DNA from: Axinella damicornis
Taxonomy: Eukaryota > Porifera > Demospongiae > Axinellida > Axinellidae
Direction of reading: 5' to 3'
Assembly: GCA_963931865.1 (NCBI GenBank)
Contig: OZ007517.1
Coordinates: 9,372,038-9,436,037 of the forward strand
DNA: 64,000 nucleotides
In this document: positions 1-10,151 of the stretch, piece after piece
Layout of the letters: each line of letters starts with the position of its first letter
How positions within the stretch are numbered: the first letter of the stretch is position 1
The notes under the pieces: generated by a model
Seen by the model: the letters and a program-made list of their open reading frames with translations, nothing else
The model's database searches: none
Told to the model about the DNA's origin: nothing
Program-made: the position numbers and the translations under genes

Positions 1-38
1 TGAACTCAGTTTGGAAATAACGCATGACGCAAGAACAC

Positions 39-76
39 GCAAAATACGAGCAGGAAGTGATTTACGGCACGACGTA

Positions 77-121
<45 letters not shown>

Positions 122-187
122 TAGAAATAAAGAAAATTCACATCAAACTCGTCTATGTGGGGCTCGCTCACGCTCGCCCCAATTATT
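39..187 (+). repeat. Direct repeat flanking the Helitron, copy 1
   Basis: A roughly 150-bp segment holds GAGCAGGAAGTGATTTACGG, a block ACGACGTACG, an (AT)n run at about 79-114, and then a block ending GGCTCGCTCACGCTCGCCCC. The same order and orientation recur at 8154-8274, on the other side of the Helitron gene. The copies differ mainly in the length of the AT run. A fragment of the last block also occurs near 14580-14610, so this is a dispersed repeat and not unique sequence. Confidence 0.75.
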
Positions 188-364
188 CAAACGGTAGCTA
201 TACAGGGGCGGCGGCACGTATTTACAATTGGGGGGGGGCAAGATAATACTAGGCGAATGCACGACATTGTGGGGCGAGCGTGAGCGAGAGCACGTACAGA
301 ACGTGGAGTAGTTGGAGCACGGGAACTGACATATTCGTGCGTCCAGTAAATAAACGAACGTGAT

Positions 365-442
365 GCGCAGCGAAGAAACAATGGTTCGGGCCAGGGCAGG
401 CTTTAATAATGCCCTGGCTGTTAACCATTGTTTCGTAGCGCG
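365..442. repeat. Short imperfect hairpin
   Basis: Two arms of about 33 bp (365-398 and 410-442) are inverted copies with a few mismatches. The inner stem is GCCAGGGCA against TGCCCTGGC and the outer stem carries AAACAATGGTT against AACCATTGTTT. It is probably a small foldback repeat. The rest of 188-824 shows no gene; the minus-strand open frame there looks like chance. Confidence 0.5.
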
Positions 443-1047
443 TAGTATAATTTCATAATTCACTTGACGGCTCGAAATGAAATGTTGATCTGCGTGCACA
501 TTACAACACGATAAACAATAGAGAAATTGGGTGATCATGAGGGTAGCTGACAATACACCAATGATTGCTGGTAATGCGTAATACAATGATAGAAGTACTG
601 CTGTGTCAGACCTCAGGAGAGTGTCCTGTTGATGTTGAAACTTATGCACAGTTCACAACTTAAGGCTTTTGCTCCTTGCATCCTGTATCAGCAACACTTA
701 CGTCTCCACACTAAGTCACAACGTAGTAGCTACGTCCTATTACGAGACGTACTTTGAACTCAGCCTTATTGGACTTACGCCTCCCCACTTTATGTAAAAC
801 CACTGGGACTGGTTAGTTATCAACTTGAGTACATTAGCATTTCGATTGAATCGAAATCCCAGGGTGGCCCACGCGGAGGGAGTACTCATCCACCCCACTC
901 ACCCTGTTTGCGTGATGATTGCGTGTATGGGTGAGGCCTATTGGTTTGTGCGTACACGTAAATGCATGCAGAATTCAACAAATGTGTGTGTGCAGAGCAT
1001 GAACAGAGGTGCATGTGGGACAAACAAACAGAGTCTCTTCATCCAAT

Positions 1048-2144
1048 CGCTGCGGGATGGGTCACTGGGACAGGTCAGGTTGGCTTGGGCTGGGATGAGA
1101 TGCGCAGGGAAGGGTTGGGATGAGATGCGCAGGGAAGGGTCGGGATGAGATGTGCAGGGCAGGTTGGGCTGAGATGTGCAGTGCATGCAGGGTTGCGTTG
1201 AGATGTGCAGGGCAGGGTTGGGTTGGGTTCAGATGCGTAGGGCAGGGTTGAATGCAGGGTCGTGCAGGGTTGGGGTCAGGAGCTCCATCTAGCAAAAGAA
1301 ATAGATTGTTACAAACATGCACAACATTTATCTATCTATCTCAACCTGTTTGCGTGATTGCATATAATATTATGGTGAGGTGTGCATACATGTACATGAA
1401 ATATAGATCGATGCAGAATTCAACGACGTGTGTGTGTGTGTGTGTGTGTGTGCCTGTGTGTGCATGTGTGTGCGTGTGTGTGTGTGTGTGCGTGTGCGTG
1501 TGCGTGTGTGTGCAGAGTGCATGTGGGACAAAACACTGGAAGAGACACTGGGGTTGGCTGGCCATCAGGGCCTGCAAGAGCATCAGACCACAAGGGTCGG
1601 CTGGCTATCGGGGACAGACATCAGACCACAAGGGTCGGCTTCCCCCTCAGATCTAGGTAACGGTTGTGGTACGTATCGGAAGCTATCAGCGACTCATCAA
1701 ACCACCCGAGGGTGGGTGCTTCAAGCAACCAACATGAACCAACCGACTTGTTATGGTAAGTATTGGGAGCTATCAGCGACTCATCAAACCACCTGTCGGT
1801 GGGTGCGTCAAGCAACCAACATAAACCAACACTAGAATTCATCATTGGGGGTGTCTTCACTCTTCTCTTGGCAGGTCTTCAAATCTTCTCTTGGCAGGTC
1901 TTCAATCTTCTCTTGGCAGGTCTTCAAATCTTCTCTTGGCAGGTCTTGAGGGATGGGATGAGATGTGCAGGGCAGCGGTGGGATGAGATGTGCAGGGCAG
2001 GGATGAGATGAGATGTGCAGGGTAGCGGTGGGATGAGATGTGGGTTGAAATGCAGGGTCGTGCAGGGTTGGGGTGCAGGAGATCGATCTAGCAAAACAAA
2101 TAGATTGTTCCATGCACAACACTTATCTATCTATCTATCTATCT
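1048..2144. repeat. Compound minisatellite block
   Basis: Several tandem families lie side by side. A GGGATGAGATGTGCAGGGCA-type unit of about 20-22 bp repeats in 1080-1270 and again in 1950-2060. A GGTCTTCAAATCTTCTCTTG unit repeats four times in 1865-1948. A CTATCAGCGACTCATCAAAC block occurs at about 1685 and 1771. The tail unit (ATCTAGCAAAAGAAATAGAT followed by TATC repeats) occurs at about 1287-1342 and 2086-2146, so part of the block has itself been duplicated. Open frames here are repeat-driven and not credible genes. Confidence 0.8.
1425..1518. repeat. (GT)n microsatellite
   Basis: A run of alternating TG with occasional C or A interruptions. It creates spurious cysteine/valine-rich and threonine/histidine-rich open frames on the two strands. 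Confidence 0.9.
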
Positions 2145-2179
2145 AGCTAACATGAACATGGGAAACACTAAAAATGAAT

Positions 2180-2962
2180 ACTTATCTGTTGAAATGGAGG
2201 CCACTGGGGGAGGACTTGCAGTGGGAGATGCATGGAGGTGGAAGAGGAGGGCGGAGATCCACAGGAGGAGAGGGGATGGGAGACGGAGGTGGTGGTGGAG
2301 AGGACAAAGATCAATGGAGGGAGGAGAGGCGGTGGAAGTGGGAGATGCTGTTGGAGAAGTGTTGAAATGCATGAGAGGATGGACAGGGAGTGTGGAGGTC
2401 CATGGGGAGAGGTGTGGGGATGGCAGAGAGATGTTGGCGGAGAGGGAGTATGGAGATCCATGTGGGGAGGAGGTGAGGTGAGGCGGTGGGAGTGGTGGAT
2501 TGGACTGATAGGCTGCATGATTGTGGGGAGATGAGCAATAGAGTGACTGGTTTAGGATGTAGTGTGGTAAATGTGAAACTTATAAGGATAACGACTAAAA
2601 TACAGTAAATGGCTGTCAATGAAACTTACTGGTGAGATGTTGAAGGCTAGATGTTGGAGAGTGGAAATCCATGGGGAGTGGAAGAGGGAGAACGGAGGTC
2701 CATGGTGGGGGTTGAAGAGGGAGACAATGGTGGAGAGGGAGTGTGGAAATCCATGGCGGGAGGGGAGGGGGTGGGAGAGTGAGACAAACTGTAGATATCC
2801 ATGGCGGGAGGGGAGGGGGTTGGAGAGGGAGACAAACTGTGGATATCCATGGTGGGAGAGGAGGGGGTGGGAGATGGAGGTGATGGTGGAGGGAGAGTGT
2901 CCAGATCCATGCATATGGGAGGAGGGCAGGAGGTGGAGGGGGGAGACGATGGCAGAGTGCAA
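2180..2962. repeat. Purine-rich GGGAG/GGTGG minisatellite
   Basis: A strongly strand-asymmetric G/A-rich tract. In 2640-2962 an approximately 60-bp unit containing GGAGAGGGAG...ATCCATGG...GGGAGGGGAGGGGG is repeated several times; 2180-2520 is a more degenerate version. It overlaps the 3' end of the Helitron helicase reading frame on the minus strand, where it encodes a Pro/Ser/His-rich tail. Confidence 0.8.
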
Positions 2963-5900
2963 GAATGATGTGGTAGCGTGCTTCTTTCGATGAGGAGAAG
3001 CCTGCTGTCCTCAAGAAGCCTTTCTTGCAAACGCTGGCTGTTGGCAAGATTTGCCACACGCTGGAAGGGAAAAGGAGGATCAAAAAGGAGGTCTTCTAAG
3101 TGCCGTACCCGAGAGCAAGCAACGAATGTTAATCCTGCGGAGAACTCCTTCTTCCCAACATCAATCACGGCCTTATCCAACGTAAGGCCCAGAGCCTTGT
3201 GGATGGTGACAGCCCAAGCCAGCTTGAGAGGGAGTTGAAGCCGTGAGCACGAAGCACCTGATGCAAACCAAGTGCGACGGACGGGGGTGATGGGGACAGT
3301 TTCATCAGGGAGTGTGGGACCTTTGTAGGAATCAAACCGTACCATGACAGCAACTGGCAGATGAGGTGGAGCTCCACTGTTCCCATAGCAAATGGCCACA
3401 ACTGTTCCCATGGAGCCATTGACGAGTCCCATATCCACCCAGAGGTTGGCAGTAAGCATCACACGAGCTCCATGTGCTAAACAGATGATTGATTCCAAAC
3501 CGCCTGCATCATCGGATGAGGCCTTGGCTGCATTTGGTCCGGTGTGAACTGCTTTGATTGTAGCAATTGGCTGACTGCTGGCATGTAGCCTGGAGACGTT
3601 GTGTCCGACGACGGCTTCAACAGTGGGGTGAAGGTGAAGGGCGGTACTGAAGGGTGCCAGATCAGGTACTCGAGCAGGTGTCTGCGCCATCAGCTGCTCC
3701 CAGTCATCCTCTGTCAGACGACCATTTCGGAGGCGAAGGAGTACATTGCGAAACAGCACTTGGGCGGGATTCTGTCCAGACTGACGCATCACCTGATTCA
3801 GGACGACAGCATGATCAAATAGGTGATAGGCTGTGCTGCCGAGGTCAGACAAGTCAGAGCGTGCTGCTGTGGTGTAGAGGGGGAGATCCATCACTGGAGG
3901 TAGCTGTCCGAAATCTCCAAAGAGTAAACAGGAGCAGCCTCCAAACAGCGTGTCAGCATGATGGGGGAACACCTGACGAAGACGCTTGTCAACTTGACCG
4001 AGAATCTTCCTCCCCACCATGGACATTTCATCGATGATGAGGTACTCCATGTTTGCCAGGGACTGCTGCATCTGATGAAGACGTTCTCCCTCTAAATCCT
4101 TGAAGTCACCTTTGACGGGCAGGCTGAGGAGGCAGTGAAGGGTGTGGCCTTCAATGTTGAATGCTGCCACACCAGTGGGTGCTGCCACACGTACTCGATT
4201 CTTGAGGAGAAGTCTCAGGCAGTGAATGAGATAGGACTTGCCAGTCCCAGCTGTTCCTGAGACAATCATCCTGAGTGGGGGTGGGGCCTCAGCCTCGGCA
4301 TGCTCTCGGACAAGAGCGTAGGCCTGTAGCTGCTTGCCCTGCAGGTGCTGAGGGTTAGCAGAGGTGGTGAAGGAGTGTTCACCAGCTGAATCACGATGCC
4401 TGGTAATGAAGGTTGGCATTTCCTCCAGGTTTGGGTAGGCTTGTGCTGCCTGTGTCCAGTCCACACCCTCCTGAGAGTTGGTGTTTGGCTGTAGGTCAGC
4501 ATTGTGACGGCAGATGAGCATCCATTCTTCCACAGCTCTGGATGGAAGCTGGCTGTGCTGTTCATCCCTCTGCTCCTGAGGTGGAGAATAATATAGCAGT
4601 AATTATAAGGTGAACATCAGAAAGTATAATGTCCCTCCTCATCTAATCACATTGCAACTTACCTCAGTGTTGGTATTCTCTGAAGGCTGCTGAGGGAGTT
4701 GTTCGAGTCTGTGGATGTCATCCTCAAGGGAAGGTGGAATGTTGCCAGACTGTAGAAAGGTGGCATATGCAGCTTTGAATGTTTCGTTGTCACCGAGAAG
4801 ATCGTTCAAAAGCCGGAAGGGCACATGGAGCATGAGTTTTTGCTGACAGTACTGCTCAAACTTGGAGCCACGTGGGTCAGGAGAGCAGTATGGCCGAACA
4901 ATGACGACGACCTTCTTCCTCCTGCGGGATGGATCTGAGCCAGGCTCTTTAGGCATTGTGAAGTGCTGGACGAAATGAAGCAGCGTGATGTTCTGAAACT
5001 GCGGAGTTACTGGTCGACTGATGTAGTGGTCCAGTGTTGACGGTGTTGTTGCTGGGTGGTCTTCTTCCAAGCGTTGCTCCACTGCACGAGACCCGTCCAG
5101 GCTGAGCATGACAAAATCGCGGGAAGCCCTGAACATGGGAAGCTGGAGCAGGAGGTGACAGGTCTCCTGTGCTGAGAAATCCCTCTCTCCTACGCTGCTA
5201 ATGAGGAGCTTCTGTACAGCCTTCAGGGAGGTGCTGTCTTCCTTCAGGCTCCTCACAATCGTGTTGAAGATCTCCTTCAGTGGTTGGGAGCGAGGCTCGC
5301 ACTTGGTGGCATACTTTGCACAGTACTCGATGACCTTGTGACGAGACACACAGTACTGCATGTCAACATTGGCACGCCACGCAGAGAGTTGAACGGAGTT
5401 GAAGCTGTTGAGGAGTCCATCATTTCGTGCAGTCAGCAGCACAGGTTCTCCATCCTCCATAACGAGAGCTGTTTCAGGCTGCAGAGGCTTTGGGTACCCA
5501 AACCGGCATTTCTGTTGGCCATCACGAGTACGCAGACAATAGGCTGCTGAGCAGCGAGTGTGGCGCTGGCATGTGGCAATGAGGTCGGCCAAGTCTTGGT
5601 CAAAGTCCTCCACCTCAGCGTAGGGCTTGTTGCAAATGTGAGGGTGAGTCTTGGGAGGTGGAGCTTCATCAACGTTGCTGCCATCAGGCAGAACAGCTGG
5701 GTTGACTGTGCTCACAATCTTGTCAACATGCTGGATGAGAGACTCTGTTGTTACGTGAGAGCTGGAATCAGAGGAGGCCAGAATCTGTTCCATGTCGGGT
5801 GCATCAGGAAGCCAGGCAAGGCCATGCACGTGAGGGCTGCCACGGTGCTGCCACTCAAAGCGATACCAGAAATCAGTGGCACCGAGAACACCAACGTAGA

Positions 5901-8035
5901 AAGCATCGATGAACTTCTGGATGCGATGATGGAAGAACCAGTCAGCAATGGCGGGATTCTCCTGGAGGGCCTTGATGCGGCTGGAACTGGAGTCGGGGTC
6001 GTCCGGGCAGATGAGTCGTGCAAGCTCTGGCCATTGGAGATCAGCTGCGCTGTGAGTAAAGAAGATGGTCGGCAAACCAAGTGTGTCAACCATGGCAATG
6101 AGACGGCTGCGCTGCCTGAACCAGTAGTGTCTTGTTCCACGCAGACTGGAAGCGTAGTGTAGCACTCGGTTGGAGAAGACTTCCCCTTCACGACCGACCA
6201 TGTCTCGGAGTTCCTCGACTGAAAGCTGCGCATCGTGCGGGTGCTGGCGAATGTAGATGCGACCTGCCTGTAGTGCCCGCCAGCGCATCTCTGTGTTGAG
6301 AGCAAAGTAGCGAAAACGAGGGTGCCTGGCAAATCGACCATCCTTGTACAAGAGGAGGTGCTTGAAGTAGTTACCGACAGTGACTTGAAGTGGTCGTGGA
6401 GCTATGAAGTCAGCAGCACCAGTTGAAAACAATGTGGGAAAGGCACACGAGATGTATCCCTCAGTGTTGAACTCATTGACAGGAGTACTACCACTGGGAG
6501 GCCATGACAGTGTAGGAGTCGCTGGTTGCTGGTGAGACTGTCGCTCTTGCACGGACTGCCTGACAGTCTCTTGCTCAGTCATTCGTTGGGTGGTGATTGG
6601 AACAACAGAAGCTGAGAGGTGGGCATTGTATGGGTCTTCCTCTTCCTGTGTAGATGGCAGTTCTGTGTCATCACTGGTTGTGTTGAGCGTCACTGAGTGC
6701 AGGCCAGTCAGGTTCCCATCTTCTGGCAGCAGAGCAAGGGCGTCAGGGTTGAGACGAACACCACGGTAATACTTGTTGTTGGCAAGCAACCACTGAAGTG
6801 CACAAAGCACTACAGTCTTCCTAACACGAAAGTCGCGGTGTGAGTTGTCAGCTCCTTCTTTCCTAATCACGATGATGTCGAGCTCACTGGGAAGACGAGG
6901 CAAGGAGTTTGCAAAACAGGCTACATCTTGTGGTAGATTGATGACATGCCCGCTGTAGGCATACTGTCCATGTGGTAGCCGATACAATGACATGATGGGT
7001 AGCACAGCAGAAACCAACATCTCTTCCACCTGGGTCAAACCCTGTGAGGAAATGGCATGACAATTAAATTTGTATTGATTGTTATCATATCAAACCCTGA
7101 GAGGCAGTACATGTTAATTGCTATCATAATTATGCAAGGTTTCACAAGACTGGTAATGACTATGTGAATGCACAAACCTGCAGCTGGGGGGGAATGGGGC
7201 CTGGATCCATGTTGTTAGCAGGGGAATACAGTTTCGGGATGTGCTTGTCCTGGCTGCAACGCATACATTCAGCAGAATGAGAGCTAAAGCGGAGGCCAGG
7301 GAATCCCTCACAGCAGGTGGTGCACTGTGGGCAATTCAGTGATGCAATCTGATTGTGAAAGTTCAACATTTTCCTCTGAACAGAACGCTCACTGTGGGCA
7401 TCTCTATCGTATCTGTCCTGGTTAGATGCTCTCACTCTCTCCAGCCTGGCGTCTCTCTCTTCAGCAGTCTCAGTTGTCATTCTGTCCTGGTGAACTTCTC
7501 TCAGTCTCTCCAGCCTGGTGTCTCTCTCTTCAGCAGTCTCAACTGCCAATCTGTCCTGTTGAGCTGCTCTCAGTCTCTCCAGCCTGGTGTCTCTCTCTTC
7601 AGCAGTCTCAACTGCCAATCTCTCCTGTTGAGCTGCTCTCAGTGTCTCCAGTCTGGTGTCTCTCTCTTCAGCAGTCTCAACTGCCAATCTCTCCTGTTGG
7701 GCTGCTCTCAGTGTCTCCAGTCTGGTGTCTCTCTCTTCAGCAGTCTCAACTGCCAATCTCTCCTGTTGGGCTGCTCTCAGTGTCTCCAGTCTGGTGTCTC
7801 TCTCTTCAGCAGTCTCAACTGCCAATCTCTCCTGTTGGGCTGCTCTCATTCTCTCCAGTCTGGACTCCCTTTCCTCACGGTTTTGAGCAGCGCGCCTAGC
7901 TCTGTCTCTCTCTCGTCGCTGCCTCAGCCGTCGTTCCTTTTCTTCCGCTGTTTCAGCAGCACGGCGGGCCCTTTCTCGTTCCCTCCTACGTCGAAGTCTC
8001 TCTTCTTTGTTCCGGACGCTTGTTGTAGACTCCAT
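2647..8035 (-). CDS. Helitron Rep/helicase transposase, spliced, three exons
   Basis: Rolling-circle transposase predicted to nick and unwind DNA for Helitron movement. The model is 8035-7178, 7041-4663 and 4575-2647 (minus), with both introns GT-AG, phase 0 and in frame, giving about 1721 aa. The start ATG at 8035 opens MESTTSVRNKEE. Residues about 15-235 are charged coiled-coil repeats, followed by a CxxC-type cysteine cluster (CPQCTTCC, then CMRC). Exon 2 carries the Helitron_like_N domain with an HUH motif PHVHG (His690 and His692) and the catalytic tyrosine pair YCAKY (Tyr859 and Tyr863). Exon 3 is a Pif1-type SF1B helicase with Walker A GTAGTGKS (near 1190), Walker B IIDEMSM (near 1261) and LLFGDFGQLPPV. 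Motif VI reads IHKALGLTLD where Pif1 relatives normally have HKSQG, an oddity. No stop or frameshift breaks the three exons. The last 120 or so residues run into the minisatellite and may not be real protein. Confidence 0.87.
7424..7868 (-). repeat. 69-bp in-frame tandem repeat inside the Helitron gene
   Basis: Five to six copies of a 69-bp unit encode 23-residue coiled-coil repeats of the type RLETLRAAQQERLAVETAEE plus RDT. The central copies are nearly identical at the DNA level, showing recent expansion, and the outer copies are more diverged. The 23-residue, charge-rich pattern predicts a long alpha-helix or coiled coil that could oligomerise the transposase. Confidence 0.85.
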
Positions 8036-8153
8036 CACGATTTTACACACATATTTGTATAGCAAAGTAGTCAACGTGGCTTGTACGTTGCATGCAAAGT
8101 AGTGTACGTCCACCACGTAGCGTGTACGTTGCAATAATTTTAAAAGTGAACGT

Positions 8154-8274
8154 GCAAATAAGAGCAGGAAGTGATTTACGGCACGACGTACGATATATAT
8201 ATATATATATATATAGAAAGAAAATTCACAGCAAACTCGTCTATGTGGGGCTCGCTCACGCTCGCCCCAATTAT
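8154..8274 (+). repeat. Direct repeat flanking the Helitron, copy 2
   Basis: Second copy of the repeat at 39-187, same orientation, about 8.1 kb away, with a shorter AT run. It lies just upstream of the Helitron start codon (8035, minus strand), so it may overlap the transposase promoter. Confidence 0.75.
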
Positions 8275-10151
8275 ATTACACGCTGCCGGAGGAGGCGCGT
8301 AGCGCCGATCAGTCAGCGCGAAGCGCGGAAAAAAATTTTCGCCTTCATTTTTCAGCTATCAGGATGGGCTCTCGTGGCACCTTCGTGCTTTTGCACTGCA
8401 AGTTCCAGATGTACGAGGATCAGGTCCCGGGGCCGCCATGTGCTTCTTTCTTGCTCAAATTTCGCTCACGACGTACGTACACGGGCATTGCGGTCTCGTT
8501 CCCAAGCCGTTCGGTTTTAGCTAGCCATCCGCTGGCTACGTCGATAGCTGGACTTGCGCCAGATCAGCAACTCGATTCGCGTACATCGTACGTACACAAG
8601 GTTAGCCGAGTCAGCCTAGTACTAAGTATAGTTGGCTGTTTAATAGTAGCTAGCTGCTAGGGGGATGCCCCCCTAAATATTGGGGGGGGGGGGGGGGGGG
8701 GGGGTGCAACCCAGCAACTTCAGTACCAGTCAAAATTGTCTTCAGCCAAGCAGAAAACAGAAAACATCTGCTCTCTTCTCGTGGGGTGGGCTTATTTTTG
8801 AGGGTGGGCGTATTATTGTATTGCTGTATGTCTTACTGATCTGGCATGATATTCGTGATGATGTCCATGATGATGGTTTTGATGGTTTCTGTTGAAGATG
8901 AGCCATTACAAATTCTAATGTCATCATCAGCACTGCCATGGTTATGACAGTGCAAGATCACCAGTGCATGCACATGGTTAGCGACACTTGGTTGAAGATT
9001 GTCATTGCATCCACTATTTGTAGTGTACATGAGTCTATACAGAGACCATTGAACCATATATATTCATAATCCAGGACAGCTGAACTCTGACGTTGAGCCC
9101 GAAACCTAATTCATGCCATGGGCCTGGAGGTGAATTTAATCTCATTTGACCGGACAAAGTCAGTTATTCATACAGGATGACAATAGCAGCCTGTACATCC
9201 TACAGCAACCCTGCGTTGCGTTGCAATAATATTGAATTACTGCCCCAACCCTACCTCCTAGTCTTGTTTCCAGCTATATATTGTTGCATGCAGAAGGGTG
9301 AATATGTCTGGACACCTGCCTTTTTCCATTTCAGTGCAATCGTGCTGGAATGTCAGTGGATTGCCTACTTTTAATCTAATGTTTGATGTCACTCGTTGGA
9401 ATGAATGGCAAAGCTGTGATATTAATTTTGTGAAGTAGCTAGTCCTTGAGCAGTGCATGCCACATCTCTTACAGGGCAGACCCACATTCTCAAAGATCTT
9501 GACTGTCCTGCAGAGCAAAGGTAGGGAGAGGACTGAAGTTATACCCGGGTAGCTGGATGCTGCCATTCATAAAAATGTTACAAGGGGAAAGCCTAGTTAT
9601 TATGGACTCATGGTTTAATAGATAGTTTTGGTATAGATGCCCATGCTAAGTGCAGCCTTCTGGAGGTCATCTTAGCCTTCTGTGTAGACTATGAAAATAA
9701 AAGCAGTGCATGCACTGCAGACACACGGCGGATCTCAGTCCTCTCATGAGCTGGCTGCTCCTGGCAGGTGACAAAAAAAAGTTTGATTGATTTGATTGAT
9801 TGATTGAGTGCTTTAAGAGGACACACCTTCGCATTTAGCACTAATAGCTATACCCTAACACAGCAACTTGTGGTAAAAGTACAATCAATCAGGTGAGCAC
9901 AAACTATTTAGGTTAATGGAATTCATTGACTGTATATACTGACCCGAAGTTGCGTTCAGTACGTAGATTACTTAGCTAGCTACAAGCCTACTTCAAAGCT
10001 CTGTATAGCCGTTCAAGTTAGTCAACCCCTAGGTGACTAACCACCTTGCCTGCCGGAAATCGGGAGGAAACCACAACTAACAATCTCGCTGCCTTTGATG
10101 ACCATGATTGTGACGATAATGATAGGGATACCGTTATAGCTCGCTGAGAGA
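8275..10151. other. Intergenic region upstream of sacsin-like gene 1
   Basis: No coding gene recognised. It includes a 23-nt poly-G tract (8682-8704), a GATT-rich run near 9780-9810 and unremarkable AT-rich sequence. The promoter of sacsin-like gene 1 should lie in the last part of it. I could not identify a convincing TATA box or initiator. Confidence 0.5.

Larger units (their letters stand above)
2647..8274 (-). mobile_element. Helitron rolling-circle transposon (coding core; termini not resolved)
   Basis: The gene above defines a Helitron with an apparently intact HUH-Y2 nuclease and helicase. I could not place the 5' TC end or the 3' hairpin-CTRR end with confidence. The upstream side holds the direct-repeat copy at 8154-8274 and the downstream side dissolves into minisatellites. 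It may extend to the matching repeat at 39-187, but that is inference. Confidence 0.7.

Noticed and set aside
143..649. 168-codon minus-strand open frame
   Set aside because: No recognisable domain, overlaps a dispersed repeat and a hairpin, and composition looks like chance.
825..2534. Many overlapping open frames on both strands
   Set aside because: They follow minisatellite and microsatellite units (GT, GGGATGAGATG, GGTGG) and have low-complexity translations.
7424..7868. Regular repeats considered as a CRISPR array
   Set aside because: Units are contiguous, without spacers, and coding. The other tandem arrays in the window also lack unique spacers.
7355..8062. Plus-strand Ser/Leu-rich open frames opposite the Helitron head
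   Set aside because: They are the antisense of the 69-bp coiled-coil repeat.
8275..8660. Possible Helitron 5' terminus or extra exon
   Set aside because: I found no clear TC end or splice-compatible coding; left as undetermined.
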